Under the pieces are notes generated by a model, which had not been told where the DNA came from, made no database searches, and was given only the letters and a program-made list of their open reading frames with translations. A stretch of 28,239 nucleotides of DNA from UMGS363 sp051891935 (GTDB taxonomy: Bacteria; Bacillota; Clostridia; Oscillospirales; Ruminococcaceae): the NCBI GenBank assembly GCA_051891935.1, contig JBJFFR010000176.1:1-28239 (forward strand), written 5' to 3'. Made by a program: the position numbers and the translations under genes. Below are positions 20,846-28,239 of this stretch, in pieces (within the stretch, counting starts at the first letter, position 1; each line of letters starts with the position of its first letter).

Positions 20846-21646
20846 TTACCAAGTGCGTGAATTAAGCTTTTTGAACTCGCCCACGGTAGATACATGAGCA
20901 TTCAGACCGCCGTCAACTGTAACGACCTGACCTGTAAAGTATTCGCTTTCATCGGATGCAAGATAAACACACATATTTGCAATATCAGCAGGAGCACCGT
21001 AGCGATTTACCATAATGTTATTCAGGAAAACATCTTTGAGAGCATCAGGTACATAAGCTGCGTTTTCGGGAGTAACGATCAGACCGGGACGAACGCAGTT
21101 GCAGCGGATATTATCCTTGCCGTACTGAAGAGCAGTAGACTTTGTGAGCATATCAACTCCTGCCTTTGCGCAGGCATAAGCAGTAGAACCTAAGTCACCG
21201 CCGCAGGAAGCCATGGAGCCGATATTTATGATAGAGCCGCCCTTGTTTTCCTTCAAATAAGGAAGAACGCACTTGATCGCATAGAAGGTGCCGCGGATAT
21301 CGCTCTGGAAAATGTTATCCCACATTTCAAGAGTAAGCTCGTCCACGCGTCCATCCTTTAAGCCGACATTTGCGGCGTTATTAACAAGAATGTCGATCTT
21401 GCCGTATTTCTTGACGGTATCGGCAAAAAGAGCCTCAATACTCTCTGTCGCAGTGATGTCCATGAAGTGATAGAATGCTTCTCCGCCTTCGGCAGTAATG
21501 CTGTCAACCACAGCCTGTCCCTTAGCCTCACGGCGTCCGCAGATAACCACCTTTGCGCCCTCTGCAGCAAAAAGCTTTGCAATTCCAACGCCGATTCCAC
21601 TGGTTGAACCTGTAACGATCGCAACCTTACCTTTTAATCTGTCCAT
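20846..21646 (-). CDS. Short-chain dehydrogenase/reductase (classical SDR)
   Basis: Classical SDRs are NAD(P)-dependent alcohol/ketone oxidoreductases of about 250 residues; this one has 266. The Rossmann motif is TGSTSGIG (12-19), followed by DILVNNAAN (85-93). The catalytic set is Ser144 (NIGSMAS) and Tyr157/Lys161 (YACAK), and the closing SGQVVTVDGG-type motif reads TGQVVTVDGG. Substrate cannot be read from sequence. It lies upstream of a fucose operon but is separated from it by 1.9 kb and has its own promoter and terminator, so a role in fucose oxidation is only a guess. AGGAGG precedes the ATG at 21646. Confidence 0.92.
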   Translation of the reverse strand: MDRLKGKVAIVTGSTSGIGVGIAKLFAAEGAKVVICGRREAKGQAVVDSITAEGGEAFYHFMDITATESIEALFADTVKKYGKIDILVNNAANVGLKDGRVDELTLEMWDNIFQSDIRGTFYAIKCVLPYLKENKGGSIINIGSMASCGGDLGSTAYACAKAGVDMLTKSTALQYGKDNIRCNCVRPGLIVTPENAAYVPDALKDVFLNNIMVNRYGAPADIANMCVYLASDESEYFTGQVVTVDGGLNAHVSTVGEFKKLNSRTW

Positions 21647-21716
21647 CTTAAAATAACCTCCTAAAATTGAATGAGATAAAAGCGATGCTGACCTTCAGGG
21701 TGAAAATGAAATGTCA

Positions 21717-21754
21717 CCATATCATAATTTTTTTGAAAAATTGGTAAGATATGG
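21717..21754. promoter_or_regulatory. Inverted repeat in the SDR leader
   Basis: CCATATC (21717-21723) and GATATGG (21748-21754) face each other across 24 bp between the SDR promoter and start codon, enclosing AT-rich sequence. It may be an operator for an SDR regulator. Confidence 0.35.
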
Positions 21755-21785
21755 ATTTCATACTCCCTTAAATATCCTTATTAAT

Positions 21786-21814
21786 ATTATAACACATTTT
21801 TTTGAAAAAAGCAA
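21786..21814 (-). promoter_or_regulatory. SigA-type promoter of the SDR gene
   Basis: On the minus strand, TTGCTT (21809-21814) and TATAAT (21786-21791) are 17 bp apart. The leader to the ATG at 21646 is about 130 nt. Confidence 0.75.
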
Positions 21815-21900
21815 TATTTTTTTTGGAATTATAAACAGATTCTCGAAATGATCATCAAGCTGTATAAAAAAATTTGTATTATTCATATCTCACACACTAA

Positions 21901-21940
21901 TGGAAACCTCTAAAAACCTCCTTCACGGCAAATCCTCTAT
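21901..21940 (+). repeat. Dispersed repeat, copy 1
   Basis: ACCTCTAAAAACCTCCTTCA and the following CGGCAAAT also occur at 28194-28221 in the same orientation. It precedes the tandem hairpin repeat here and ends the MITE region there. Its nature is unknown. Confidence 0.75.
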
Positions 21941-21954
21941 AGGTTAAATGGTTA

Positions 21955-22182
21955 TTAGGAAAAAGCTGATTAAAGCGCAGCGTTCGTTTCGCCGTTTTGA
22001 AAAATGTACGAGTTTCCGTCTTTGAGTACATTTTGAAAAACGGCTGAAACGTATTAATCAGCGTTTCCTTAGGAAAAAGCTGATTAAAGCGCAGCGTTCG
22101 TTTCGCCGTTTTGAAAAATGTACGAGTTTCCGTCTTTGAGTACATTTTGAAAAACGGCTGAAACGTATTAATCAGCGTTTCC
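21955..22182. repeat. Two perfect 114-bp tandem copies of a hairpin unit
   Basis: The unit starts TTAGGAAAAAGCTGATTAA and is repeated exactly at 22069. Each unit is itself a long inverted repeat: CTGATTAA...CGTTTCGCCGTTTT...ATGTAC on one side and GTACATTTTGAAAAACGG...AAACG...TTAATCAG on the other. The perfect identity means recent duplication or strong conservation. It ends 6 bp before the lipoprotein promoter segment. Confidence 0.9.
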
Positions 22183-22188
22183 TTAGTA

Positions 22189-22233
22189 TTAGCTGTCAGC
22201 TTACCTAAAATGTCGGATTTTGTATTATAATAT
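22189..22233 (+). promoter_or_regulatory. Promoter of the lipoprotein gene
   Basis: This 45-bp segment matches 4379-4423 at all but one position and contains TATAAT (22226-22231). GGGGGA follows as ribosome binding site before the ATG at 22263. No strong -35 box is visible. Confidence 0.6.
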
Positions 22234-22262
22234 GAAAAATGATTCTTTAGGGGGAATTCCAA

Positions 22263-23327
22263 ATGAAAAAGTATACAAATTCAGTCATTGCTGCGATTAT
22301 GGCGGCGATGATGCTCACGGCTTGCGGAAGTAATGAGAATACTGATGAAGCAGTAACAGAAACGGAGGCTGAAATCACGGCTGAAGCGACAGAAAATACT
22401 ACAGAGCAGACAACGACGACCAAGGCGACAACTACTGTAACGACAACTGTCACAACAGAAGCAACGACGCAGACTGCAAGGACTTTGACGATCTTATCTG
22501 AAGATGATCTGGTGGGCGAGAACAAGAAGATATTTGAAGAGTTTAACGATTTGCGAACGAACAGCGGAATATCGGCGCTTATTCCTGTAGGAGAGTTGAA
22601 CCACTGTGCAATGGTGCTTACGAAAGAATATGATCTTTTTACGCTTTCAGACGCTACAAGGAAGGACGGTTCAAGCTACGTCACAATATTTGATGAAGAG
22701 AATATCAGCTACACAAACTGCGAAATAATCAACGGATTAACACTTTACGAGGGATATGAGGGGGTAGTGAACTCGATATGCTTTTCAAGGTCTGCGCTGT
22801 CGAAGGTCACGGACGGACAATGGAAATATGCAGGTTTTTATCACGACCCCAAGACTTTGTACTGGACAATGCTGCTTATAACCGATGAGGGGGAAGCAAC
22901 AGGACAGGCTTCGGCAGGGGATGAAAACAGCGCAGGCGAAGTTGCTTCGTATTACGATGACAGCTCGGCTTTTGCGGCGTTTGATACATATATGAGGTCA
23001 CTTGTTTATGATGATTATGCAACATATCTTGCGATAACACATCAGACGGACAGCGACAGCGTTGCAGAATCTTATGATTACAGGAAAGAGAATTATGTCG
23101 GAAAGTCATTATCCGATATTGAATACTATGAAGCTGATATCGATCCGCTTGTAGGCGGTTATGCGAATTACAAGGTATCGGAATTCAATTCGTCGGGTGA
23201 TGTCAGAATGGATATAAACACCATGGGTACAGCTTACGGCACAATCATTGTTGAAAAGGACAGAAACACGCAGAAGTTCTATGTTGACGCACATATAAGA
23301 TTCAGTCCGTTTTTCAATTTTCCATAA
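22263..23327 (+). CDS. Secreted lipoprotein with Thr-rich linker and CAP-like domain
   Basis: This 354-residue protein has a lipoprotein signal peptide with lipobox LTAC (Cys21), so it should be anchored to the outer face of the membrane. A Thr/Glu-rich low-complexity linker (about 25-75) follows. The middle (about 80-200) resembles a degenerate CAP/SCP domain: FEEFNDLRTNSGISAL, ATRKDGSSYVTIFDEENISY and YWTMLLI match the usual order, but the conserved histidines are not evident. The C-terminal part (about 215-354) is not recognised. It has its own promoter copy and terminator, and is convergent with a remnant of an XRE gene, as if a lipoprotein/XRE pair once existed in two places. Confidence 0.75.
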   Translation: MKKYTNSVIAAIMAAMMLTACGSNENTDEAVTETEAEITAEATENTTEQTTTTKATTTVTTTVTTEATTQTARTLTILSEDDLVGENKKIFEEFNDLRTNSGISALIPVGELNHCAMVLTKEYDLFTLSDATRKDGSSYVTIFDEENISYTNCEIINGLTLYEGYEGVVNSICFSRSALSKVTDGQWKYAGFYHDPKTLYWTMLLITDEGEATGQASAGDENSAGEVASYYDDSSAFAAFDTYMRSLVYDDYATYLAITHQTDSDSVAESYDYRKENYVGKSLSDIEYYEADIDPLVGGYANYKVSEFNSSGDVRMDINTMGTAYGTIIVEKDRNTQKFYVDAHIRFSPFFNFP

Positions 23328-23333
23328 AAATTC

Positions 23334-23385
23334 AAGCCGCAGATTCCGGAAAATCGAAGTTCCCCCGGTCTGCGGCTTTGATTTA
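23334..23385. terminator. Bidirectional terminator between the lipoprotein gene and XRE remnant
   Basis: AAGCCGCAGA (23334-23343) pairs with TCTGCGGCTT (23369-23378); inner CCGG/CCGG pairs extend it. T-rich DNA lies on both sides. It is related to 4446-4511. It may also stop transcripts leaving the fucose operon on the minus strand. Confidence 0.75.
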
Positions 23386-23431
23386 TTATTTATGGATATC
23401 GGCAATGCTTTCTGCGATCTTGGCTATTTTA
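23377..23431 (-). pseudogene. 3' fragment of a second XRE regulator gene, cut by a MITE
   Basis: This segment matches 4504-4558 at 46 of 55 positions, including the last codons of the XRE gene: on the minus strand it reads KIAKIAESIADIHK then stop, against KIAEIVESIADLHKK in the intact gene. Homology ends exactly where the MITE end (ATACT) begins at about 23431, so the element or a deletion next to it removed the rest. Confidence 0.8.
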
Positions 23432-23520
23432 TACTATGTTCTTATCGTTCTATAAACAAATCCTCTGATATAATAATCCAATTCCGCGTCAAGCTCCCTT
23501 GAAAGGCATACAGTCTTCCT
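23431..23520. repeat. MITE fragment downstream of fucI
   Basis: About 90 bp match the inverted complement of 28095-28185: CGTTCTATAAACAAATCC, GATATAATAATCCAATTC and CTCCCTTGAAAGGCATACAG. The second arm is missing. It lies between the XRE fragment and the fucI stop codon (23551). The remaining 30 bp hold nothing recognisable. Confidence 0.8.
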
Positions 23521-23550
23521 TATGCAAATACGTTTTCTGTATAGTCTGTA

Positions 23551-25320
23551 TCAGTACAGAGGTCCGTAACTGCTGCAAGCTCTGTAATCGGCACCCTCAG
23601 GATCGGCAGTGCCGAAAGCACTCCAGCAGTGAGGACGATAGAGCTCCTCGTCGGGAACATTGTGCATAGCAACAGGTATTCTGAGCATGGAAGCAAGAGT
23701 GATAAGATCCTTTCCGATATGGCCGTATGTAAGTGAGCCGTGATTTGCACCCCAGTTTGCCATTACGGAATATACATCTCTGAATGCAGCCTTGCCCTCA
23801 ACAAGATTAGGAACAAACCATGTTGTAGGCCATGTTTTGTCAGTTCTTTCATCAAGAGGACGGTGCATTTCATCGGGAAGAACAACTGTATATCCCTCTG
23901 CAAGCTGAAGAACAGGACCTACTCCGTCAACGATATTCACGCGTATCATTGTAACGGGCATTTCAGCCTGTGTTCTGAAATGAGAGGAGAATCCGCCGCC
24001 TCTGAAATATCCAAGATTTGCCTGACACCAGTCGGTAGCTCCGAGAATATCCTTCTTATCATCGTCGGTGACCTTCCACCACTGCTTTATAAGATTGTTT
24101 CCGTTTTCATCCTTTGCAAGACCTGTACCGTCAATTGCAGCCGCACCTGAGTTGATAAGGTGGATAAATCCGTTTGCAGCTTTGCCTTCGGGCTTCATTC
24201 CCGTTACACGTTCAACAGCTTCGGGGCTCCAGTAGGTGCGTACATCGGCAAATATGGAAGCTGTGCCTGTAAGAAGATTTCCGAAAAGCATAGCTGTGCC
24301 GTTAAGTCCGTCATTTTCCGTTGCAAGAATGGAAGGGCGCTTGTTTCCGTTCCAGTCAAAGGAGCTGTTCAGGATAGATTCTGCAAAGTCAGCGTTAGGA
24401 AGCCAGTCAGTCCACTGACGCTGACCCTGGAAACCGCCGTATATAGCATTTCTGCCGTTGGCTTCCTCGTGCCAGCCCATTTCATCCAGCTTTTCATTGC
24501 CCAGCATGATGTCGCGTATGATAAGTGCCATCTTAACACAGAATTCCCACTGCTCATCCTTGCTCATAACATCGGGATTTCCCTTATTCGGAGCGGTATT
24601 TACATCCATGCCCTCGGGACAGTTTTTCTTTGTCCATTCAAGAGCTTTTTCGTACTCGTCCTTATCAAAAATATTCAGCTTGATCCTTCGGAGTATCTCG
24701 GTCATATCGACCCACTCGGGTCTGATTCCGAGATAATGCTGCATAAAATCAGCATTGCAGTATGCGCCTGCGATACCCATGGAAACGCCGCCGATACCAA
24801 CGTATGCTTTGTTTCTCATACAGCCTACAGCTACCGCACAGCGTGCAAATCTCAGCAGCTTTTCCTTGACGTCATCGGGAATGGATGTGTCATCTGCATC
24901 CTTGACATCTCTGCCGTAGATAGCAAATGCGGGAAGCTTCTTCTGTGCATGGGCAGCCATAATTGCAGCAAGATAAACTGCACCGGGACGCTCGGTGCCG
25001 TTAAATCCCCATACTGCTTTTACAGTAAGCGGATTTGTATCCATAGTTTCCATTCCGTAGCACCAGCATGGAGTTACCGAGAGTGTAGCGCATACATTTT
25101 GGGTGCTGAAAAATTCCTCTGTCTTGTAAGCCTCTGCTCCGCCGCCGATAGTGCATGGTCCGATAACACATTCAACGTGAGTTCCGTCAGGATAGAAGCA
25201 GTTTGCTTCTATAAGCTCCTTTGCAGACTTTGCCATATTCATAGTTTGTACTTCAAGTGATTCTCTGATACCGAACTGTCTGCCGTCGATAACAGGTCTG
25301 ATTCCTATTCTTGGATTCAT
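23551..25320 (-). CDS. fucI: L-fucose isomerase
   Basis: FucI interconverts L-fucose and L-fuculose, the second step after mutarotation, using Mn2+. The 589-residue length is nearly that of E. coli FucI. The metal ligands known from E. coli (Glu337, Asp361, His528) correspond to Glu335 in ILATENDG, Asp359 in IFADVRTYW and His527 in GANHGSLTYGH. N-terminal GIRPVIDGRQFGIRESLE and CTIGGGAEAYK are typical. AAGGAGAAAT precedes the ATG at 25320. It is the last gene of the minus-strand operon, 32 bp after fucK. Confidence 0.97.
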   Translation of the reverse strand: MNPRIGIRPVIDGRQFGIRESLEVQTMNMAKSAKELIEANCFYPDGTHVECVIGPCTIGGGAEAYKTEEFFSTQNVCATLSVTPCWCYGMETMDTNPLTVKAVWGFNGTERPGAVYLAAIMAAHAQKKLPAFAIYGRDVKDADDTSIPDDVKEKLLRFARCAVAVGCMRNKAYVGIGGVSMGIAGAYCNADFMQHYLGIRPEWVDMTEILRRIKLNIFDKDEYEKALEWTKKNCPEGMDVNTAPNKGNPDVMSKDEQWEFCVKMALIIRDIMLGNEKLDEMGWHEEANGRNAIYGGFQGQRQWTDWLPNADFAESILNSSFDWNGNKRPSILATENDGLNGTAMLFGNLLTGTASIFADVRTYWSPEAVERVTGMKPEGKAANGFIHLINSGAAAIDGTGLAKDENGNNLIKQWWKVTDDDKKDILGATDWCQANLGYFRGGGFSSHFRTQAEMPVTMIRVNIVDGVGPVLQLAEGYTVVLPDEMHRPLDERTDKTWPTTWFVPNLVEGKAAFRDVYSVMANWGANHGSLTYGHIGKDLITLASMLRIPVAMHNVPDEELYRPHCWSAFGTADPEGADYRACSSYGPLY

Positions 25321-25352
25321 GTTAATTTCTCCTTTATATTAAATTATAGGCA

Positions 25353-26831
25353 TTATCCGCCGAGAATTGCCAGGTATTTTTCGTAAGCTTCATTCCACTT
25401 ATCTGTATTCTCCGGCTGATATATTTTTATATCTTCCGAATTAGAAATGATCTCTCTTGCCTTGGAAATATTCTCAATAACGCCTGTTGAGATAAGCTGT
25501 ATAGCACCATTTCCGTAAGCTGTAGCCTCAACAGGTCCGGCGCTGACGGTGCATCCGCAGGCTCCTGCGGCAAGCCGACAGAGGAATGTATCCTTTATAC
25601 CGCCGCCAACCATGTATATCTTATCATAGCATTTTCCTGTGCAGGCAGATATTTCATCGAGGGATTGACGGTATTTCAAAGCAAGACTTTCATATATGCA
25701 TCTCATGACTTCTCCCAGAGTTTCGGGAACATACTGACCTGTTCTGCGGCAGTATTCCTTTACGCGTGACGGGATATCTCCCGGAGGAACAAATTCGGGA
25801 GCGTCGGGGTCTATAAAGCAGCGCATGGGTTCAGCCTCAGCCGCCAGCTTTTCAAGCTCCGCAAAAGAGCAGACTTGTCCCTGCTTGTTTAGAAAGCGTC
25901 TTGTTTCCTGAATAAACCACAGACCGATAATATTTTTAAGGAATGTGGTCTTTCCGTTATAACCTGTTTCATTGGTGATATTATATTTCTCGGAAAGCTC
26001 TGTAATAACAGGCTCGTCTGTTTCCGTTCCGAAAAGCGACCATGTTCCGCAGGATATGAAAATAAAATCCTTCTCTTTAGCGGGAACTGCCGCACAAGCA
26101 CATTGGGTATCATGTCCGCAGACTGCTGTTACATCACAGGAAGGCACACACAGCTCTTCGCATATATCCTCCGACAATCTGCCTGCCTTAGTGCCCGGTG
26201 AAATGATCTTCGGGAAGATCTTTTCAGGAAGCTCCAGCGCAGAAATGATCTTGCGCGACCAATCCTTCGTCACGGGGTCAAGAAGCTGAGTAGTTGACGC
26301 AATGGAAAGCTCTCCGTACATATTTCCGGTAAGCATATAATTGATAAGATCGGGCATAAGCAGTATCTTATGATCTTCATCAAGGAGAGAGCATTTTTTC
26401 AGCTTAACAGCAAGAAGCTGAAATGCAGTGTTTATCTCCATTATCTGTATGCCTGTTTCAGCATAAAGCTCATGGGGGGATATTTTTTTATACGCTTCAT
26501 CAAGTATGCCGTTTGTTCGCTTGTCACGGTAATTTACAGGGTTTTCGCAAAGGGAGCCGTCACGGTCTGTAACGCCGAAATCAACGCCCCATGTATCAAC
26601 TCCTATCCCCGAAAAGCCGCCCATGGCGTTGGCTTTTACTATTCCTTGTTTTATTTCATGAAACAGCCTGAGGATATCCCAATAAAAGGTTCCCCCGACC
26701 ATTACAGGGTCATTGGAAAAACGGTGCGCTTCTTCCAGCTTCAGGGAGCTGCCGTCAAATCGGCACAGCATTGCACGGCCGCTTGAAGCACCCAGATCAA
26801 AAACGAGAACGGAAGCCTTGGTATCTGCCAT
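25353..26831 (-). CDS. fucK: L-fuculokinase (rhamnulokinase-like FGGY kinase)
   Basis: This kinase should phosphorylate L-fuculose to L-fuculose 1-phosphate. The 492-residue FGGY-family protein has the N-terminal phosphate-binding FDLGASSGRAML (11-22), the substrate-side DTWGVDFG with its catalytic aspartate, PVNYRDKR, LMPDLINYMLTG, and the C-terminal ATP site YMVGGGIKD. By sequence style it is closer to rhamnulokinase (RhaB) than to E. coli FucK; gut Firmicute fucose operons commonly use this type. Position between fucU and fucI supports fuculose as substrate. It starts 15 bp after fucU; AGGAGTGCTG precedes the ATG at 26831. Confidence 0.88.
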   Translation of the reverse strand: MADTKASVLVFDLGASSGRAMLCRFDGSSLKLEEAHRFSNDPVMVGGTFYWDILRLFHEIKQGIVKANAMGGFSGIGVDTWGVDFGVTDRDGSLCENPVNYRDKRTNGILDEAYKKISPHELYAETGIQIMEINTAFQLLAVKLKKCSLLDEDHKILLMPDLINYMLTGNMYGELSIASTTQLLDPVTKDWSRKIISALELPEKIFPKIISPGTKAGRLSEDICEELCVPSCDVTAVCGHDTQCACAAVPAKEKDFIFISCGTWSLFGTETDEPVITELSEKYNITNETGYNGKTTFLKNIIGLWFIQETRRFLNKQGQVCSFAELEKLAAEAEPMRCFIDPDAPEFVPPGDIPSRVKEYCRRTGQYVPETLGEVMRCIYESLALKYRQSLDEISACTGKCYDKIYMVGGGIKDTFLCRLAAGACGCTVSAGPVEATAYGNGAIQLISTGVIENISKAREIISNSEDIKIYQPENTDKWNEAYEKYLAILGG

Positions 26832-26846
26832 CTGATCAGCACTCCT

Positions 26847-27275
26847 TTATTTCACAACGCCCTTTTTCAGGATGATATTTGCATAGATCGCTTCTTCGCC
26901 CGTAGCGATAACTGCGTATGCCTGTTTTGCACGTTCATAGAATGCAAAGCGCTCTATCATATCTATCTTGCAGTTTTCAGGCTCGTATTTATTGATGATC
27001 TCCTTGTATTCATCCCAGATAACGGGAACTACAGGGTCGCCGGGGACTACCTCCATCAGCATCACAGGCTTTTCCGTATATGTATCAAGGGGAAAAAGCT
27101 GCATGATAGCGTCAAGCAGCTCGGGAACGCCGTGACCGTCACAGCGTATAACTCTTTTTCCGTAGGTTTCGGCAGGGAAATTTCCGTCGCCGATCACGAT
27201 CTCATCTCCGTGGCCCATTTCCATAAGGGTTTTCAGCAGCTCGGGAGAAATGATCTTAGGTATATTTTTAAGCAT
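26847..27275 (-). CDS. fucU: L-fucose mutarotase (RbsD/FucU family)
   Basis: FucU speeds exchange between the alpha and beta forms of L-fucose, supplying the isomerase. The 142-residue length fits the family. Family landmarks are the catalytic-site histidine in MGHGDEIVIGDGNFPA (His22, Asp30), DGHGVPELLDAI, and the C-terminal ERFAFYERAKQAYAVIATGE with the conserved aromatic and charged residues. AAAGGAAC lies before the ATG at 27275. It is 32 bp downstream of fucA and 15 bp upstream of fucK. Confidence 0.95.
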   Translation of the reverse strand: MLKNIPKIISPELLKTLMEMGHGDEIVIGDGNFPAETYGKRVIRCDGHGVPELLDAIMQLFPLDTYTEKPVMLMEVVPGDPVVPVIWDEYKEIINKYEPENCKIDMIERFAFYERAKQAYAVIATGEEAIYANIILKKGVVK

Positions 27276-27307
27276 AAAGGTTCCTTTCTCATCAACTTAT
27301 CTGTTCA

Positions 27308-27997
27308 TTACTTACTGCCGTAGGGATATTTCTTATATCCGGGATGTCTGCCTGTGACCTTGTAGTTTTCTCTCATAGCGCAAAGACGGTCGATATTCTC
27401 ACGGGAGATCTCCCTTTCTCCGCCCAGAAGATGAGCTGTAAGGGAAATTTTTGCCCAGAGTTCAAGAGTTTCCATGCGGTAATAAGCTGTAACAAGGTCG
27501 CTGCCCACTGTAAGAGCACCGTGATTTTGCAGAAGCATTACATCATGCTCCTGAAGATAGGGAGCGATAGCCTCGGGAACTTCGTATGTAGATGGTGTAC
27601 CGTATGGCGTTACGGGAACGCTGCCCACTGCAATGACTGCTTCGATCATCGTATATCCGTCGAGAGCTTTGTTTGCAACTGCATAGCCTGTTGCTGTAGG
27701 CGGATGAGCATGAACAACTGCGCCTACATCCTCTCGCTCCTTATAGCATCGAAGGTGCATTTTTATTTCGGAAGAAGGACGATAGCCGTTTTCTGCTTCG
27801 ATAACATTTCCCTCTTTGTCGATACGTACGATCTTTTCGGGGGTAATAAAGCTTTTGGATATACCTGTAGGCGTAGCAAGAAAAGTGCCGTCATCCAGCT
27901 TTACCGAAACGTTTCCGTCGTTTGCCGCAACCCATCCGAGCTGCCACATTTTATGGCAGATGTCGCACATCTGCTCTTTGATCTCATTAATATTCAT
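27308..27997 (-). CDS. fucA: L-fuculose-phosphate aldolase (class II)
   Basis: FucA splits L-fuculose 1-phosphate into DHAP and L-lactaldehyde using Zn2+. The 229-residue protein has the class II aldolase/adducin fold with GWVAANDGNVSVK (21-33), phosphate-site TPTGISKSF, catalytic Glu77 in RPSSEIKMH, and zinc ligands His96 and His98 in VVHAHPPTA and His159 in LLQNHGAL. The ATG at 27997 follows AAAGGG at a normal distance; a longer frame begins at 28054 but its extra 19 codons run into the MITE, so it is rejected. First gene of the operon visible here. The MITE ends 28 bp before its start codon, so the native promoter was moved or replaced. Confidence 0.94.
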   Translation of the reverse strand: MNINEIKEQMCDICHKMWQLGWVAANDGNVSVKLDDGTFLATPTGISKSFITPEKIVRIDKEGNVIEAENGYRPSSEIKMHLRCYKEREDVGAVVHAHPPTATGYAVANKALDGYTMIEAVIAVGSVPVTPYGTPSTYEVPEAIAPYLQEHDVMLLQNHGALTVGSDLVTAYYRMETLELWAKISLTAHLLGGEREISRENIDRLCAMRENYKVTGRHPGYKKYPYGSK

Positions 27998-28025
27998 TAT
28001 CGTTGACCCTTTCTGAGAGATTTTT

Positions 28026-28185
28026 ATACTAATTCCAAATCGTTCTATAGACAAAGCCGACAGATAGAATAATCCAAGTCAAGGAAGGCGACCGCAGTAA
28101 GGCTGTATGCCTTTCAAGGGAGCCTGACGCAGAATTGGATTATTATATCCAAGGATTTGTCTATAGGTTGATTTGGAATTAGTAT
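28026..28185. repeat. Complete MITE just upstream of fucA
   Basis: This 160-bp element has long terminal inverted repeats beginning ATACTAATTCCAAATC and ending GATTTGGAATTAGTAT (one arm has a small interruption). The pairing continues through CTATAGACAAA and AATAATCCAA. There is no reading frame. Partial copies are at 1-55 and 23431-23520. It occupies the region where the fuc promoter would be expected. Confidence 0.85.
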
Positions 28186-28188
28186 TAT

Positions 28189-28230
28189 GGGAACCTCTAA
28201 AAACCTCCTTCACGGCAAATTTTCTATGAC
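28189..28230 (+). repeat. Dispersed repeat, copy 2
   Basis: ACCTCTAAAAACCTCCTTCA plus CGGCAAAT match 21905-21932. It directly follows the MITE and runs to near the window end, so its full extent is unknown. Confidence 0.7.
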
Positions 28231-28239
28231 TTTGTTCAT

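Noticed and set aside
21955..22182. Possible CRISPR array
   Set aside because: Only two adjacent copies with no spacers, the unit is too long, and no cas genes are present.
21897..22262. Minus-strand frame with a duplicated 38-residue segment
   Set aside because: The repeated protein text comes from the non-coding 114-bp tandem hairpin repeat; no start signal.
24160..25260. 366-residue plus-strand open frame
   Set aside because: It lies wholly antisense to fucI, which is certain from motifs and length. The frame is open because of fucI codon use.

Overview
The window looks like chromosome from a low- to mid-GC, spore-forming Firmicute of the Ruminococcus / Oscillospiraceae type. The basis is a clear spoIIID, SigA-type TTGACA/TATAAT promoters, GGAGG ribosome binding sites and a gut-style L-fucose operon. 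The genus is inferred, not proven. No rRNA, tRNA or CRISPR array was recognised.

Layout. (1) 1-1650: the end of a small inverted-repeat element, spoIIID, the 5' remnant of a large serine recombinase and an intact small serine recombinase; this is the left edge of an accessory island. (2) 1735-5150: a DUF4143-type ATPase, two LRAT-fold proteins that have lost their catalytic residues, and an XRE regulator. (3) 5125-9340: a WYL regulator and two tandem paralogues of unknown function with matching N-terminal halves and divergent C-terminal halves; both seem to have lost a C-terminal zinc ribbon. (4) 9427-15127: a Ycf46-like AAA+ ATPase with a partner carrying a nuclease-like core and a glycine-zipper tail, then an unknown small protein translationally linked to a UvrD/HelD-type helicase that lacks its Walker A region. 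(5) 15128-19820: an unknown 442-residue protein, an LRAT-fold enzyme with an intact His/His/Cys set, two Era/YfjP-like GTPases (one with a glycine-zipper tail) and a two-helix membrane protein. (6) 19986-22190: ISAs1 transposase debris, hairpin elements, an SDR dehydrogenase and a 114-bp tandem hairpin repeat. (7) 22189-23431: a CAP-like lipoprotein and a fragment of a second XRE gene. (8) 23551-27997, minus strand: fucA-fucU-fucK-fucI, with MITE copies at both ends.

How the parts connect. The two LRAT loci (from 3073 and from 15128) are about 12 kb apart. They share a terminator, a 20-bp dyad, a TGACA-N5-TGTCA dyad and a -10 box at the same spacing, while the DNA between these sites differs, so they appear to be one regulon. 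A similar dyad lies in the WYL leader, making the WYL protein a candidate regulator. Together, the LRAT enzyme, pseudo-enzyme partners, membrane-type GTPases, AAA+ ATPase, nuclease-like protein, helicase, WYL regulator and recombinases look like a defence or stress island. The LRAT-GTPase operon is the best candidate for an undescribed system. Its function is inferred from domains and context only.

The fucose operon encodes mutarotase, isomerase, kinase and aldolase, enough to convert fucose to DHAP and lactaldehyde. No transporter or dedicated regulator is visible in the window.
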